Counted from the stretch's first letter, positions 25,656-34,002 are shown. The stretch: DNA of 64,000 nucleotides from Bimastos eiseni (GCA_959347315.1 OY365818.1:8357581-8421580); one strand, 5' to 3'. Numbers and translations are program-made. The notes: generated by a model from the letters alone, not told the origin.

Positions 25656-26973
25656 CAATTGCCACCAAGTCCCTTTCTGTAATGAAGCGATACAATTCAA
25701 TTTGTGGCAGTTGCAACTTGAACCAATAAAACGAATTCCTTACAAAGAAGCAGAAAAACAACGCATTGGGCCTACCAAACAAACGCTTGCATAGCATACA
25801 AATACCGTTTTCAGACCATCAAGTGTCCGTTGTATTTGACCGAATGGGTCCGCTAATCCCAAAGTGCCATTAACATCTGACTGACCACGCCCGATAATAC
25901 TTCGAGCGACAAACGACACCAGTGCTCCATTGCATGCATCACAATATTTATATAGCGCATTTGTAGGTCATTTGACCCGATACCACTTCGACCCGTCTGT
26001 CATCTCGACGGAAAATGATTCCATCGCCTAAATGAGAATTTTCCGAGAAGCCCTTCCCCCTCGGTCGTCGCTCTCTCTTCCACGGTTGGTACAGAACCTA
26101 TAAGTTGATTACCCGGTCGTTCAGTCGTCTACCATCTAATCCAATCACGACGTCCCTCTGGTGTCCGTAATGTAGTCGAAATCCGGCGGACGGATACACC
26201 GGTGAATCAGCCGTGGTCCTGCGAATGGATACATTGGTGAATCGGTCGTCAACTAATTTGATTGCTGGAGTGACTGTGTGCGCCGTATCGTCAGCAAGAG
26301 ACTTGACGTGGGTTCTCAATAATTGGTCGAGGGGTGAAAAGGATCAGACGGGTGATGCCGTACCTCCCTCAAGGGACTGAGATCGCTCCTTGCAACCGCA
26401 ATTCTCCTTTTTAACTGCTGTGGCCCGTTGGGGCAGTCACGGTAGTGCGGTTCAACCTTTTTGACACTATGGACCACCGAGGAAATTAGCCTTGTAGCCA
26501 AAGTCGCGTCAGAAATCAAATAGCAAGGACTAAACTTTATTTAAAAGTTTAATTCCAAGTAAGAACTGAATTGTCAAATAAGAAGTCAAGTTACGAACTA
26601 AGAGCTATGTAAGTAAGCCAGTGATTTAATTACCTTATGACAGAAATTGCACAAATTTCGGGCGGGTGGCTTAAAATCATCCGCTTGTTGAACTTGGACA
26701 GCACCGCCATTGGGAATAATTTGACTGAAGGGTTTAGCTCTAATTTCGGAAACAACCCTATTCGTCGGTTTGGTCTAAAATGCATCCGCATCCTAATCGC
26801 TATAATCAGCGTCATTATCGTCATCATCCGCTTTACCTTCATCGTCGTCATTTTTGTCGTCATCGTTATCATTATCATCTCGAACATCACACCGTCATCA
26901 TCACTATTTCACAGGCATCATCACCATATGCAATCCGTAGTCTCCATCGTCATCGTCATCGTCGTCGTCGTCG

Positions 26974-27011
<38 letters not shown>

Positions 27012-27708
27012 GTCGTCGTCTTCATCATCATCGAATGACCTAGAAGCTTTCAAAAGGAACACCGCTATAGGACACAGCAACATATTGCGTGAAGATAATT
27101 TATTGATTCGAATGCTCACCTGGTGGTGCTTAGGCCTTAGGGTACTAGTTCAAACCTCACTTCATATGGTTGCTGTGTAGGGACTTTAAGAAAGTCTTTC
27201 ACCGCAATTGCTCGTATCATCGATCGATACTTTATCAGAAGAAAATGAAATTTATTACAATGCATAAAAACTTGATAATGATAACGATAATGATCATGAT
27301 AATTTGGAACAACAATTTTATGCTGAGTTAACCCTGTTTTCTTTAGACTACCTGGAACCGGAAGACGTGGAGGAAGCCAGCTCATCTGACCAAATCGATA
27401 TAAAACTGCCAATTTCAGGCGTCATTCGCACCCCCGATAAGCCAATACCAAATTCAATAGCGCTTGAAATGGCTCGCAAAGACCTTCCCAAAAACGTGGA
27501 TCATAAACAAACTATTACGGCTAAAGTTCGCACAGAAGGCTCTGCGAGCAAGAAAGCAAAGAGCGGGGAAGTCGGGCAGGTCAAAAATTGGATGGAAACG
27601 GGTCAGGTCAATACGAAAACTGTAGCAATCAACGTACCAGCAGCGATTCCCACTGATGACGAGGATATTGCAACCGGAAGCGGAAACGACGGTAACAGCA
27701 AAAAGTGA
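5311..27708 (+). CDS. Three-Ig-domain secreted/adhesion-type protein, 7 exons (5' exon missing)
   Basis: Gene-level entry. Coding exons are 5311-5450, 11867-12131, 16178-16338, 17086-17200, 19057-19259, 20682-20844 and 27347-27708. With one base contributed by an unseen upstream exon they close to exactly 470 codons including the stop (469 residues visible). Ig1 has Cys33, Trp49 and D111-x-G-x-Y-x-C117. Ig2 has Cys159, Trp171 and D201-x-G-x-Y-x-C207. Ig3 has Cys264, Trp278 and G328-N-Y-T-C332. Ig2, with its ATGYP-x-P...W-x-RED pattern, resembles second Ig domains of the lachesin/DIP/IgLON group of neural adhesion proteins; that placement is inference. The C-terminal 120 residues (349-468) are hydrophilic, without a membrane segment or GPI-type hydrophobic tail, so this form should be secreted. 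Every Ig domain is split by a phase-0 intron and flanked by phase-1 introns. The signal-peptide exon was not identified. Confidence 0.85.
5455..5960. repeat. GGA/GAA polypurine tract in Ig intron 1
   Basis: About 500 bp almost pure purine on the plus strand, starting immediately after the donor of the first visible exon. The long Ser/Pro/Phe reading frame on the other strand is a by-product. Confidence 0.9.
6540..6670. repeat. (GACA)n-rich microsatellite
   Basis: Imperfect GACAGACA units with interspersed GAGA. Confidence 0.9.
6850..7075 (+). mobile_element. 3' end of a CR1/L2-like non-LTR retrotransposon
   Basis: The plus strand reads [26 protein letters not shown] then a stop. This resembles the extreme C-terminus of CR1/L2-type reverse transcriptases (a WNSLP...SLSSFKxxLKTHLF pattern). 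It is followed by GGGGCGCTATATAAATC and a TGAA-type tail. Only the last 200 bp or so is present, as in a 5'-truncated insertion. Confidence 0.65.
7600..7940. repeat. CTGT/TATG-rich low-complexity tract
   Basis: Imperfect CTGTCTGTATGT sequence in Ig intron 1 with no gene. Confidence 0.8.
8285..9610. repeat. Cluster of simple repeats: TA, CA and GACA/GAGA
   Basis: TA at 8289-8311; CA-rich at 8826-8960; GACA/GAGA-rich at 9365-9600. The sequence between is unrecognised single-copy intron. Confidence 0.9.
9889..10040. repeat. 15-bp minisatellite (CATTTCATTTCGTCG)
   Basis: About 10 units alternating CATTTCATTTCGTCG and CATTTCGTTTCGTCG. A single inverted copy (AAAATGCGACGAAATGAA) lies about 90 bp downstream near 10131-10148. 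Confidence 0.95.
10150..11350. other. Ig intron 1, nothing recognised
   Basis: AT-rich single-copy sequence. One small perfect hairpin, CGGAACGC...GCGTTCCG, lies near 10815-10840. No exon or element was identified. Confidence 0.5.
11352..11640. repeat. CTGT tract followed by a GATGAT/ATCATC palindromic tract
   Basis: CTGTCTGT-rich to about 11475, then GATGATGAT followed by its complement ATCATCATC around 11570-11630. Confidence 0.85.
11867..12131 (+). CDS. Ig gene exon: C-terminal half of Ig domain 1
   Basis: The acceptor is CTCGGGCAG and the donor is CAG/GTAATT at 12132; phase 0 in, phase 1 out. It encodes the core Trp49, then a Thr/Ser run (T53-T55, S56-S63) made from TCA/TCG codons, then the DAGIYRC motif ending at Cys117. 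The serine run lies between the C and D/E strands and looks like a codon-repeat expansion in a loop. Another stretch resembling this exon's 3' end and donor lies just downstream (see the tandem duplication). Confidence 0.85.
12113..12262 (+). repeat. Tandem duplication covering the splice donor of the second visible Ig exon
   Basis: A segment beginning TACATGATACTCAACGTCACAG and running through GAGGTTGTAATCAGG and TTTATATAGAGCC recurs directly downstream as GGTACTGAACGTCAAAGG...GAGGTTGCAATCAGA...TTTATATAGAACC. The second copy has lost the GTAAT donor (it reads GTTATT). Confidence 0.8.
12620..13110. repeat. CT-rich pyrimidine tracts in Ig intron 2
   Basis: Imperfect CTCT/CTTC sequence. It contains the left arm of an inverted repeat (12697-12775) whose partner is at 13351-13437. 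Confidence 0.85.
12697..13437. repeat. Inverted repeat, ~80-bp arms about 575 bp apart
   Basis: The left arm contains GCTTCCATTGTTACCCGTTC; the right arm contains its near-complement GAGTAACAATGGAAGC. Flanking GAGGATTTGAGAA/GAGGATCTGAGAA and CT/GA tracts also match in inverted orientation. Confidence 0.7.
13440..14430. other. Ig intron 2, nothing recognised
   Basis: Single-copy AT-rich sequence with no supported exon or element. Confidence 0.5.
14435..15250. repeat. TATG/GT tracts, a TA tract and a GAGACA tract
   Basis: 14437-14655 passes from TATATG to GTGTGT; TA lies at 14813-14835; 14957-15255 is GAGA/GACA-rich. A related GACA-rich patch lies at 15400-15490. Confidence 0.9.
15841..15970. 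repeat. (GTAT)n and (TTA)n/(CTA)n microsatellites
   Basis: About 11 GTAT units at 15841-15884, then TTA, CTA and TTA trinucleotides at 15913-15970. Confidence 0.95.
16178..16338 (+). CDS. Ig gene exon: N-terminal half of Ig domain 2
   Basis: The acceptor is TTTTCTCGCAG ending at 16177 and the donor is TGG/GTGAGA at 16339; phase 1 in, phase 0 out. It encodes [13 protein letters not shown] then VYWTRED, giving Cys159 and Trp171, a typical I/C2-set B-to-C strand pattern. Confidence 0.87.
16350..16440 (+). mobile_element. tRNA-like SINE fragment just after an Ig exon
   Basis: A B-box-like GGGCTTCGAGTCCCATC lies about 50 bp after a weak A-box-like TGGTGCATGTGC. It begins within about 15 bp of the splice donor of the exon ending at 16338. 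No intact cloverleaf, so it is not called a tRNA gene. Confidence 0.4.
16640..16795. repeat. TTTTTGTTGCTG-type minisatellite
   Basis: About 8 units of 15 bp (TTGTTTTTGTTGCTG with CTG/TTG variants), ending in a TTC/CTT tract. Located in Ig intron 3. Confidence 0.95.
17086..17200 (+). CDS. Ig gene exon: C-terminal half of Ig domain 2
   Basis: The acceptor is TGTTGTCTTTAG ending at 17085 and the donor is GAAG/GTAACT at 17201; phase 0 in, phase 1 out. It encodes [17 protein letters not shown] with D201, G203, Y205 and Cys207, then the F and G strands up to LMVE. Confidence 0.87.
17518..17812. repeat. Paired palindromic ATGCGATT/TTTCGCAT element
   Basis: TTATGCGATTGTGCGATTTCGCATAATTTCGCAC-type sequence occurs at 17538-17600 and again at 17750-17800. 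The second block is bounded by ATCCGTGGGTTATGCG and CGCATGATCCACGGGG, a near-perfect inverted pair. It looks like a small inverted-repeat (MITE-like) element; class unknown. Confidence 0.5.
18026..18110 (+). mobile_element. tRNA-like SINE, family C, copy 1
   Basis: CAAGCGCTGCGCTGTGTCAG, GGGGATGTCCAGA and a B-box-like GGATCCGAGTCCCGTC. The first two blocks match a minus-strand copy at about 49115-49180. Confidence 0.5.
18355..18690 (+). mobile_element. Frameshifted C-terminal fragment of a CR1/L2-like LINE
   Basis: The plus strand reads LHWL, then after a frame change [18 protein letters not shown] and [16 protein letters not shown]. This matches the LHWLP...HKCLxGxxPxYL...LRSS pattern of CR1/L2 reverse transcriptase C-termini. 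Frames are broken, so it is a dead copy. Confidence 0.6.
18904..18985 (+). repeat. Dispersed repeat (AGTCCCAAGC family), copy 2
   Basis: CAGTCCCAAGCATGGATAAA, GAGGAGGGCGACGCTAA and TTATAACAGTGTCG in the same order as copy 1 at 710-795. Confidence 0.55.
19057..19259 (+). CDS. Ig gene exon: N-terminal half of Ig domain 3
   Basis: The acceptor is TGACTTGCAG ending at 19056 and the donor is ATC/GTAAGA at 19260; phase 1 in, phase 0 out. It encodes a linker of about 30 residues and then [10 protein letters not shown] (Cys264) and [11 protein letters not shown] (Trp278). Confidence 0.87.
19550..19850. repeat. ACT/ATT-rich low-complexity tract with an intronic direct repeat
   Basis: Imperfect CTACTAC/TATTACT sequence. 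GGTACAACCGCTTCTTCT at about 19574-19591 recurs as GGTACAACCCCTTCTTCT at about 20550-20567, placing a direct repeat in the intron between the two Ig3 exons. Confidence 0.75.
20682..20844 (+). CDS. Ig gene exon: C-terminal half of Ig domain 3
   Basis: The acceptor is CTCGTGCAG ending at 20681 and the donor is AGAG/GTAAGT at 20845; phase 0 in, phase 1 out. It encodes [22 protein letters not shown] with Cys332. The usual Asp of the D-x-G-x-Y-x-C motif is replaced by Phe326. Two extra cysteines (298 and 300) lie near the start of the exon. Confidence 0.82.
20860..23055. other. Ig intron 6, first part: nothing recognised
   Basis: AT-rich single-copy sequence. I looked for an EGF-like or membrane-spanning exon with phase-1 borders here and did not find a convincing one. 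A GGAGGA stretch sits at 22257-22273. Confidence 0.45.
23063..23103. repeat. (AAT)n/(ATT)n self-complementary tract
   Basis: ATAATAATAATAATAATAATAATTATTATTATTATTATAAT can fold into a perfect hairpin; positions given, 41 bp. Confidence 0.9.
23225..23580 (+). mobile_element. Non-LTR retrotransposon 3' coding remnant, copy 1
   Basis: The plus strand reads [35 protein letters not shown] and further LINE-like sequence with frameshifts. A copy of the same family lies on the minus strand at about 51355-51880 and shares the downstream CTAGACAATGGAGAACC and GCAACTACGAAGAGGAAAG segments. Such [13 protein letters not shown] motifs close the reverse-transcriptase ORF of many invertebrate LINEs. Confidence 0.75.
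23971..25125. repeat. Giant CATC tetranucleotide array with a degenerate higher-order end
   Basis: From about 23983 to 24890 the sequence is uninterrupted CATC, about 227 units. It is followed to 25125 by a degenerate zone in which CATC runs are separated by recurring blocks such as AACTTCCATGCATTCATGTA and CAACCCAACCATTAATCAAT. It lies in Ig intron 6. Because 4 is not a multiple of 3, all frames read the same four-residue repeat, which explains the very long apparent open frames. Confidence 0.98.
25480..25660 (-). mobile_element. SINE family A fragment beside a CTGT/CT tract
   Basis: On the minus strand CGGGTTCGAGTCCCAT (B box) is followed by GTGACATTGAGCAAATCC, as in the family A copies. 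CTGT/CT repeats fill 25557-25655. Confidence 0.5.
25700..26780. other. Ig intron 6, second part: mostly unrecognised
   Basis: Contains a minus-strand GCGCTATATAAAT retroelement tail at about 25950-25965 and locally repeated GGATACACCGGTGAATC / GGATACATTGGTGAATC (about 26200-26250). No exon seen. Confidence 0.45.
26800..27035. repeat. TCATCG/TCATCA trinucleotide tract
   Basis: Imperfect trinucleotide repeats ending about 310 bp before the terminal Ig exon. Confidence 0.9.
27347..27708 (+). CDS. Ig gene terminal exon: hydrophilic C-terminal tail and stop
   Basis: The acceptor is TTTTCTTTAG ending at 27346; it enters in phase 1, matching the previous exon, and ends with TGA at 27706-27708. It encodes 119 residues beginning [13 protein letters not shown] and ending [10 protein letters not shown]. 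It is rich in Lys, Asp, Glu, Ser and Thr, with no hydrophobic stretch. I do not recognise a domain. An alternative terminal exon with a membrane or GPI segment could exist, but none was seen in the 6.5 kb intron before it. Confidence 0.72.
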
Positions 27709-27725
27709 ACGCAGATTGGAAACCC

Positions 27726-27731
27726 ATTAAA
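27726..27731 (+). promoter_or_regulatory. Candidate polyadenylation signal of the Ig gene
   Basis: ATTAAA, the common variant signal, 18 bases after the TGA stop. A short 3' UTR is implied; no transcript evidence is available here. Confidence 0.45.
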
Positions 27732-27739
27732 TATTTAAC

Positions 27740-30700
27740 TGTTTAGCCATAGCGTAATTTTCATTATGAATTAGTAATTTTTCTACGATCTATGGACGTC
27801 TACGTATTGTAAAACAACATTTTCATCTTTGTGTGTAACGCGGTTGTGAAATCATTCTCTATGTTGCTTGAATTCTGTCCACGATCAAACAATCTCGACT
27901 ATTACTCGGTTGATATGCACACGACGAAAACTAATTTGAGCTGCTGACAAAGAAAGAATGTGTTTTTCTGTGAAAGTTTTTCTGTTTCGACTCTTTTCTG
28001 TTCCTATCGGTGTAAGTTTCTAATGTAGAATCGTGCATTTCGGTGCAAGCGATCAGCAAACGAGTGATATTCCTGTCGTGGTTAGAGATTATAAAAGACC
28101 GGAATTTCCGGAATTCCGGAACTCTGAAATTCCGGAATTGCAATCTCTAGTCGTGGTGGGCCCGGTATTACCAATAAGTTCCCATCCATATATTACGTAC
28201 GCAGAAAAATCGGATTTTCGAACCCTCTCCTCTGTTGCACCGCGTACATTTCGTTGACCCCCTCCTCATGCGTACGTGCATCTGAGCTTTACCACTCCTC
28301 CTCCATTGCAAACAGTATTTAACTGTTTACTTTTAGTTTATGTATTTAATTTACTTATCTGATATTTTTGTCTTTGAAATTTGTCGGTAGACCTATTTTG
28401 CGCCCTATTCGTATTCGTATTCAGCCGAATAGTGAAAGTCACCTATTAGGTACAGCCCTAATATATATATATATAAACTGTGGGAAATAAATATACAAAC
28501 ATAAATTGTCGACGGCGGCGCACACGAAACGTCGGCGTTCCGGCGCTAAGTGTAAAAATGGACAATAGAAAATAAAGCTATTTGAAAACAGACATATGAC
28601 AATTCCTACCCACTTGCTTACTGCCGTTATTGAACTCGCATCTATTTCTCCTACGCCGGGTTTGGGATCTCCTATGAGTAGACGTCTAACAAGATCGCTA
28701 TAGTCATATGCTCAGAGTGAATGAAGGAGTGAGTTAAGAAAACGTAATTAATAAAATCATTAACGAACAAATGTATAAATGGAAATAGAGGATAAATGGA
28801 AATAAAGGATAAATGGAAATAAAGGATAAATGGAAATAAAGGATAAATGGAAATAAAGGATAAATGGAAATAAAGGATAAATGGAAATGGGAAATTCCAA
28901 AATGTTTCATAGGAACAGACATTTGACCAATAAGTGGCAATTTGTTTTCCAACGCTATAGCCCTTATGTTGTTTGGAAGCAAAGCGAAGGTATGCGTGAG
29001 GCCTAAGTAGAAAAGGTTCCACAACGGCCTACCTTGTGAATGATTCGGGATACCTGAGACCAAGTAATTACAATAGACTTCCTATTGAGCCAGCCTACTT
29101 AGCAATGTTTCAAATGTTAATCATTTACAAACTAGTCTGCCTTCAACGATTTCAAAATGGTTCATTATGAGCCTTATGAGGGGCTTTTATAAACTCAGAC
29201 TGATCCATTTCCAGAGGCACACAAATGATCAAATGTGGGCAAACTGAAGCCAGAACACAAGCGCAGATCATAATCAAAGACTACCCGGGAGTCTTCACAT
29301 CAATAATTTTAAACGACTAGAGCAAGCTCATAAATTTTTTCACCAAGTAGGCCTAATAGCACAACAGTTAATGTGAATCTCGCTGCAGGTCATCCAATGG
29401 CTAAAGTCAGAGGCAGAGGTTCAACGACGAGAAGTTGTGAAACGAGTTGCCGGAGTCGGATAAATCGGAAACGCAGACTCGCCAACAGTTACTAAGCAGC
29501 AAAATAAAAGAATGTGAAGCGACTTTCGGACTAGTTTCACCAACGATGCAATAACCTGCATAAATCTATTCAGTCACCATGGACCACAGTCTTTGAAGGC
29601 ATAGACTATGTTTAACGATTTACACTTTGATGCCACTGTTAAATAAAACTTCATGGGTCTATCGTGGCGCTTTGGAAAATTCTTGGCGCTGCGTAAATAG
29701 TATGATATTCAACGTGGAGGCCTTTCTCTTGATATGAGAATTGCATGTGTTTGATCCAAGATCGGAGCCTATTTGTGGGTAAGACACTCGTCCAGGTTCG
29801 CTACGCTATGGCTTGATCTGGACTTCAACCAATGATCTTCCAGTTAGGCCTACAAGGCGCGAAACATAGCCCTACCTATGGGTCATTATACAACCCATCC
29901 TATTGTGGATTCGCCATAGGTAGCTACATATGTGAATCTAATTTTAGTTGGGTTAGAACGTTACCACAGAATTTGAAAACATCAACTACGAATAACGTCT
30001 TTGATTCGATGCGACCTTGAAATTTATTGTTATAAAAATGGCCATACCGAAATCTTCCATTAGATTAAGTACGTCTGTAAATTCATGAAGATGTAGTTGT
30101 TATTATTAGACCTGTCTGTCCATTTTGTAACCTATGGACAGCGACTTCAACCACAGTTCTGATATCTCGAGTAGAAATAATATGTTGGTTGATAGTTTGT
30201 GATTTTCATCGTGTGGTTTTGCGTGGTTAAAGGTCAGCAGTACTTCCCTTATAGACTTTTATATATGCAGGGTTTTTCAGACGATGCGTGTCATAGGACT
30301 AGTATTTTCAGAAACAAAGCAACTATGTTGAGTTGCTGGTTAACGAAACTTCGTAAAATAGTAGCCTAACGTCGCCTGATAGATATCTTGATACAGGCTT
30401 GGGGTTGGCACCACCAGAGCACGAGAAGTGGCGTAATAAAACCAACCATTTTATATTTCACAGTGTTTTTAAAAGCTGGAACATAGCTTTTATATGGACA
30501 ATAGGCTGTCTCGGACTTTCCCACAATCGTGGGCGTTGCTCGCGCATCGAGGCATTTTTGCTTTCGTTTTTCATTTATTCTAATTATAGGGGCTTGCAGA
30601 AATCATGTCTATTTCTAGATGTAAAGAAAATATGTCTATTCTGAGTTTCGAGACTATTCTTCAAAACATAGTTTATGAAAATACGATTAAGATTATGATC

Positions 30701-30990
30701 AGACGAACAGCAAGAACTTCGGTGGTGACTTAATTTTGAACATCAACAGGAGGCAAATGTGACTCGTGATCCTTATTGTCGTCTATCTATCACGTAGATC
30801 TGTTGAAGACGGCAGATCGTGTGCAACCCTAATAAACGTCAAGTATTTCCTAGGACAATTCAACGTCACTACTCGGTCGTATACCTTAACTTCGAACACC
30901 GACATAATTCAATTTGCTGGACGCCTAAGTTCATCTTTGTCGTTGATCTGTGGGCAGAGGTTTCAAACGTCAAGGTGAAGGACATAGTTG
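27740..30990. other. Intergenic region between the Ig gene and NYN-CCCH paralogue A
   Basis: Contains a GGAATTCC-rich palindromic patch at 28099-28137, a short GC-rich patch with GACGGCGGCG near 28507-28550 and a 17-bp minisatellite at about 28776-28890. The rest is AT-rich and unrecognised. No promoter element is clear upstream of 30998. Confidence 0.5.
28776..28890. repeat. 17-bp minisatellite (GGATAAATGGAAATAAA)
   Basis: Six to seven nearly perfect units. Confidence 0.93.
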
Positions 30991-30997
30991 ACTATAA

Positions 30998-32073
30998 ATG
31001 GCTACCGCGATTATTGTCCAACAGAAGTGTTGTGTTTTTATTGACAATTCCAACCTTTTCATTGAAGGCCAGAAATTCTATGCCCGCCACAAGAAACTTC
31101 GATCATCAGTTCCCCAGGACATTCGGTTCCGAATCGACATCGGTCGAATGGTGGACGCACTACTAAATAACCGCGAGAAAATATACGCTAAGCTGTACGG
31201 CTCCGAACCTCCACCAAATGACTCACTTTGGCAGGAGATCCGGAGACGTGGAATACTGGTGGATACATTCCAAAGGAACGCGGAGGACTACGAGAAAGAA
31301 CTGGACACATCGCTTACGGCCGATGTAACTGAGCAGTCGTGTGAGCTTCATGGTAAAGAACCGTCAGGTTCTGTCACCTTCATCATCATCGGAGGTGATC
31401 GTGACTATCTTCCATGCTACGAAAAAGTATTGAAACGCAAATGGAAATTGGAGATAGTCGCGTGGAAAACCTGCCTTTCGCAAAAAGTCAAAAGCTTTGC
31501 CCAGACCAATAGTAACAGAGGCGTCAGTGTGATTCTGCTGAACGACCTGGTGGCCTTAAATCCAAGACTTTATTTTCTTGAGGATAGATGGACGGCCCAC
31601 AGACGGCTTCCCAGAGATCGTACCTTTGCCTTCGAATACAAGAAGCCAGTTGAGGAAAGAGAGGCAAAACAGCTAAGCTCTGACGTAACTGATTTGATTA
31701 AATTCCCGTGTTGGTACCTACATCGCCCAGAAAAGGATGCGAAAATTGTCATGATCATCATTATATCTGACCAGAAGGAAGGAAATTATAGCACGGACAC
31801 CTTGTACGAAGGAATCAAAGAGAAATTCTCCACAAGATGCAAGAGGATCGTGGATTTCGTCAGATTCATACAGGAACAGAACCCAATGTGGCAGAACGAC
31901 GTTCTCTTCAACTATAAAAAGTTTGAAGAGGAGGAAGAGGAATCCAAACAGCACGATAGTAGTTATGCTGCCGAAGGAGGAGGAGGAAACACATCTGGGG
32001 AGGGTGAATTCGAAGTCGTTGGCGCAAAAAGACAAAAATCTAAACAGAAATTCTCCGATCAGTGCATTTACAA
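30998..32073 (+). CDS. NYN-CCCH paralogue A, exon 1 (NYN domain)
   Basis: Runs from the ATG to the donor CAA/GTAAGT at 32074. It encodes the whole catalytic domain, the acidic linker and the first cysteine of ZF1 (QCIYK). Reading through the donor would stop at once (TAA), which supports splicing. Confidence 0.85.
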
Positions 32074-33264
32074 GTAAGTTACACCGCATCTGTATCAACT
32101 ACTTGCTATCTTACAAGTCTTGAGTATCCATGGCAGTACTCTTCCTCTTTAATTAATTAATTAATTAATTTATTACCGAAATTTGATACCGCCCTTCTTC
32201 CAACATTTTCTTTTCAGAAGTGCATACACACGCCACGACGGCGACATTGCAGTTGTACTGCAGAGCAATGGTGCTCGAGGGACTTGCTCAATGTCCCTAC
32301 ACCGTGACTCCCCGGCCGAAGTTCGAACCCGCGCGCTCAGCACACACTGAACGTTACGGGCTGACCGCTCTAACCGATCGGCCATTGTGCACTGTAATCG
32401 TGATATGCCACCGTTATGCGCCAATGGCGGCCTGATATGTTACGCTATGCTGAACATCAGTTGTAGTATTTGACTTGGTCGTTTGGTAATGGTATGTTAT
32501 GCACTATATAATTATAATTGTGTTTGCATGGCTGTATGTATTTACAGAGCACAATGTAACAGCCTTTTGAAGGGCTCTTGACTCTTTGGGTAATAATAAT
32601 AATAATAATAATAACAATAATAATAATAATAATAAAGACGATTTATATGGCGCCGTAATGCGGCCATTCCGCTACACGGGCGCCTCAAATACAACTAACA
32701 ATCGGGATACGCCTTCAAGAAGAGATAAGGCCGGGGTAATCTGTGTCCTCCGATGACTGTTGGGGATATATATGTTTGCTCAAATCTTACTCTGTGGATG
32801 GGAATTTAATAACATAGCATTGTCCAATGCAAAATGTTTTAAATGTTCTAAATTTCCTAAAGGCTTCTGAACTTAAATTCAATATCCTAGGTTTGTTTAT
32901 CGATACATATATTTTTCAATTCTTCTTAATTTCTAGGTAAATTTCTAATATTTAGTTTGGTTTAGGTTTATATTTAATATTAAATATTTAATTGTATAGA
33001 TTTGTCTGCCGTCTTGGCAAGAATTGTCGATATGCGCACACCGATGCAGAAAAGGATCATTTCAAGAACCACCCACAGAAGTTGGGCAAACTGTACAAGG
33101 CAAAATTCTGCGGCTATGCAGAAAACAACAGGTGTCAGTATCAGCGAAATCCGAAAGAGTGTTGCTATGCTCACGATGTTTCTGAGGCTCGTTGTTACAA
33201 CTGTGAACCGGGAGGTCTGGAGGGCGTTCACTGGATGGACCAGTGTCCAAGGAAAGAGTCCTAG
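30998..33264 (+). CDS. NYN-domain RNase-like protein with two CCCH zinc fingers and a CCHC-like knuckle (paralogue A)
   Basis: Two coding exons, 30998-32073 and 33000-33264, join in phase 2 (tac aa / a ttt) to give 446 residues. The NYN (PIN-like) fold spans roughly residues 10-170. It shows VFIDNSNLF (Asp16), KELDTSLTADV (Asp103, Asp109) and IIGGDRDYLP (Asp134, Asp136), the acidic motifs expected of this metal-dependent ribonuclease family. An acidic, Glu- and Gly-rich linker (about 315-345) follows. Then come ZF1 C356-x5-C362-x5-C368-x3-H372, ZF2 C396-x7-C404-x8-C413-x3-H417 and a knuckle C424-x2-C427-x8-H436-x4-C441. The intron interrupts ZF1 at Lys359. The start was chosen as the first ATG (TATAAATGG) immediately before the domain. 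The likely role is binding and cleaving RNA; substrate and location are unknown. Regnase (ZC3H12) proteins also pair a PIN-like domain with CCCH, but have a single finger. Confidence 0.85.
32180..32394 (-). mobile_element. tRNA-derived SINE, family A, near full length
   Basis: Read on the minus strand: ATGGCCGATCGGTTAGAGC (A-box region), GCGGGTTCGAAC (B box), a body with AGCAAGTCCCTCGAGC and TTGCTCTGCAGTACAACTGC, and a 3' end AAGGGCGGTATCAAATTT. It lies in the single coding intron of NYN-CCCH paralogue A and abuts a (TTAA)n tract at 32150-32172. Confidence 0.82.
32588..32640. repeat. (TAA)n microsatellite
   Basis: About 15 TAA/CAA units, directly followed on the plus strand by GATTTATATGGCGCCG, a diverged inverse of the GCGCTATATAAAT tail. 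Confidence 0.92.
33000..33264 (+). CDS. NYN-CCCH paralogue A, exon 2 (zinc fingers)
   Basis: The acceptor is TTGTATAG ending at 32999, and the stop is TAG at 33262-33264. It completes ZF1 (FVCRLGKNCRYAH) and encodes ZF2 and the knuckle. The same residues in paralogue B are contiguous, which fixes the junction. Confidence 0.87.
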
Positions 33265-33369
33265 TGTCTGCAGTCTGCGTTTGGAAGATCGTAATCTAAA
33301 TTTATTCAGTTTGTTCATGTCCCTATCATTAGTCTTAGTTGACTGAAGAGCCATTAATCACTTGTCTTA

Positions 33370-33375
33370 ATTAAA
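33370..33375 (+). promoter_or_regulatory. Candidate polyadenylation signal of NYN-CCCH paralogue A
   Basis: ATTAAA about 105 bases after the stop codon; the closest such motif downstream. Confidence 0.4.
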
Positions 33376-33789
33376 CAAGGGATCCTATGAAAGAATTTCT
33401 ACGGATTAAAAGGTAGCTAACACGGTGGCATCGGGCGATAATCCTAACAGCAGACAACGGAGGTATAATTATAAAAGCTGATATTGATTTATAGACTACT
33501 GCGTTGGCAAATTAACGAGGCAAAACAGTAAATGAGCAGTTTTGATTGGTTGAGGGATAGGAAAGGGAAAAGGATGAAATTAAGCAGTTGAGGAAAGGGA
33601 TTAGACAGAAAACGTTTATTTGATATATATTTATAAGTCATGGGCTCTAAAGCTGTCGAGTAACACTGGGTATATAAACAACGAGTCACCCTTAATGAGG
33701 GTTAACAGCATTTAGATTTTAGAAGACGACGGATGATCCCAAGTCATCAGCTCGACTAGATTCTACCATGCCCAATTAAATTATGATCA

Positions 33790-33870
33790 CACACACACGG
33801 ACACGTACACACACATAGAAGACAGACAGACAGACAGACAGAGAAACAGAGAAAGAGAGACAGATAGAGA
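33790..33870. repeat. CA and GACA microsatellites
   Basis: ACACAC-rich, then AGACAGACAGAC and GAGA. Confidence 0.9.
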
Positions 33871-34002
33871 TAGAACGAGAGTTTGTAGTTTTTAAAAGTT
33901 GCGGATATCTTTGAAAGCGTCAAGCTGTCTCAATGTACTATCTGCTCGATAGGTCCTATGTACTTTTGTTGTAAAGTAATATAATTTATTTATTTATTCT
34001 GT

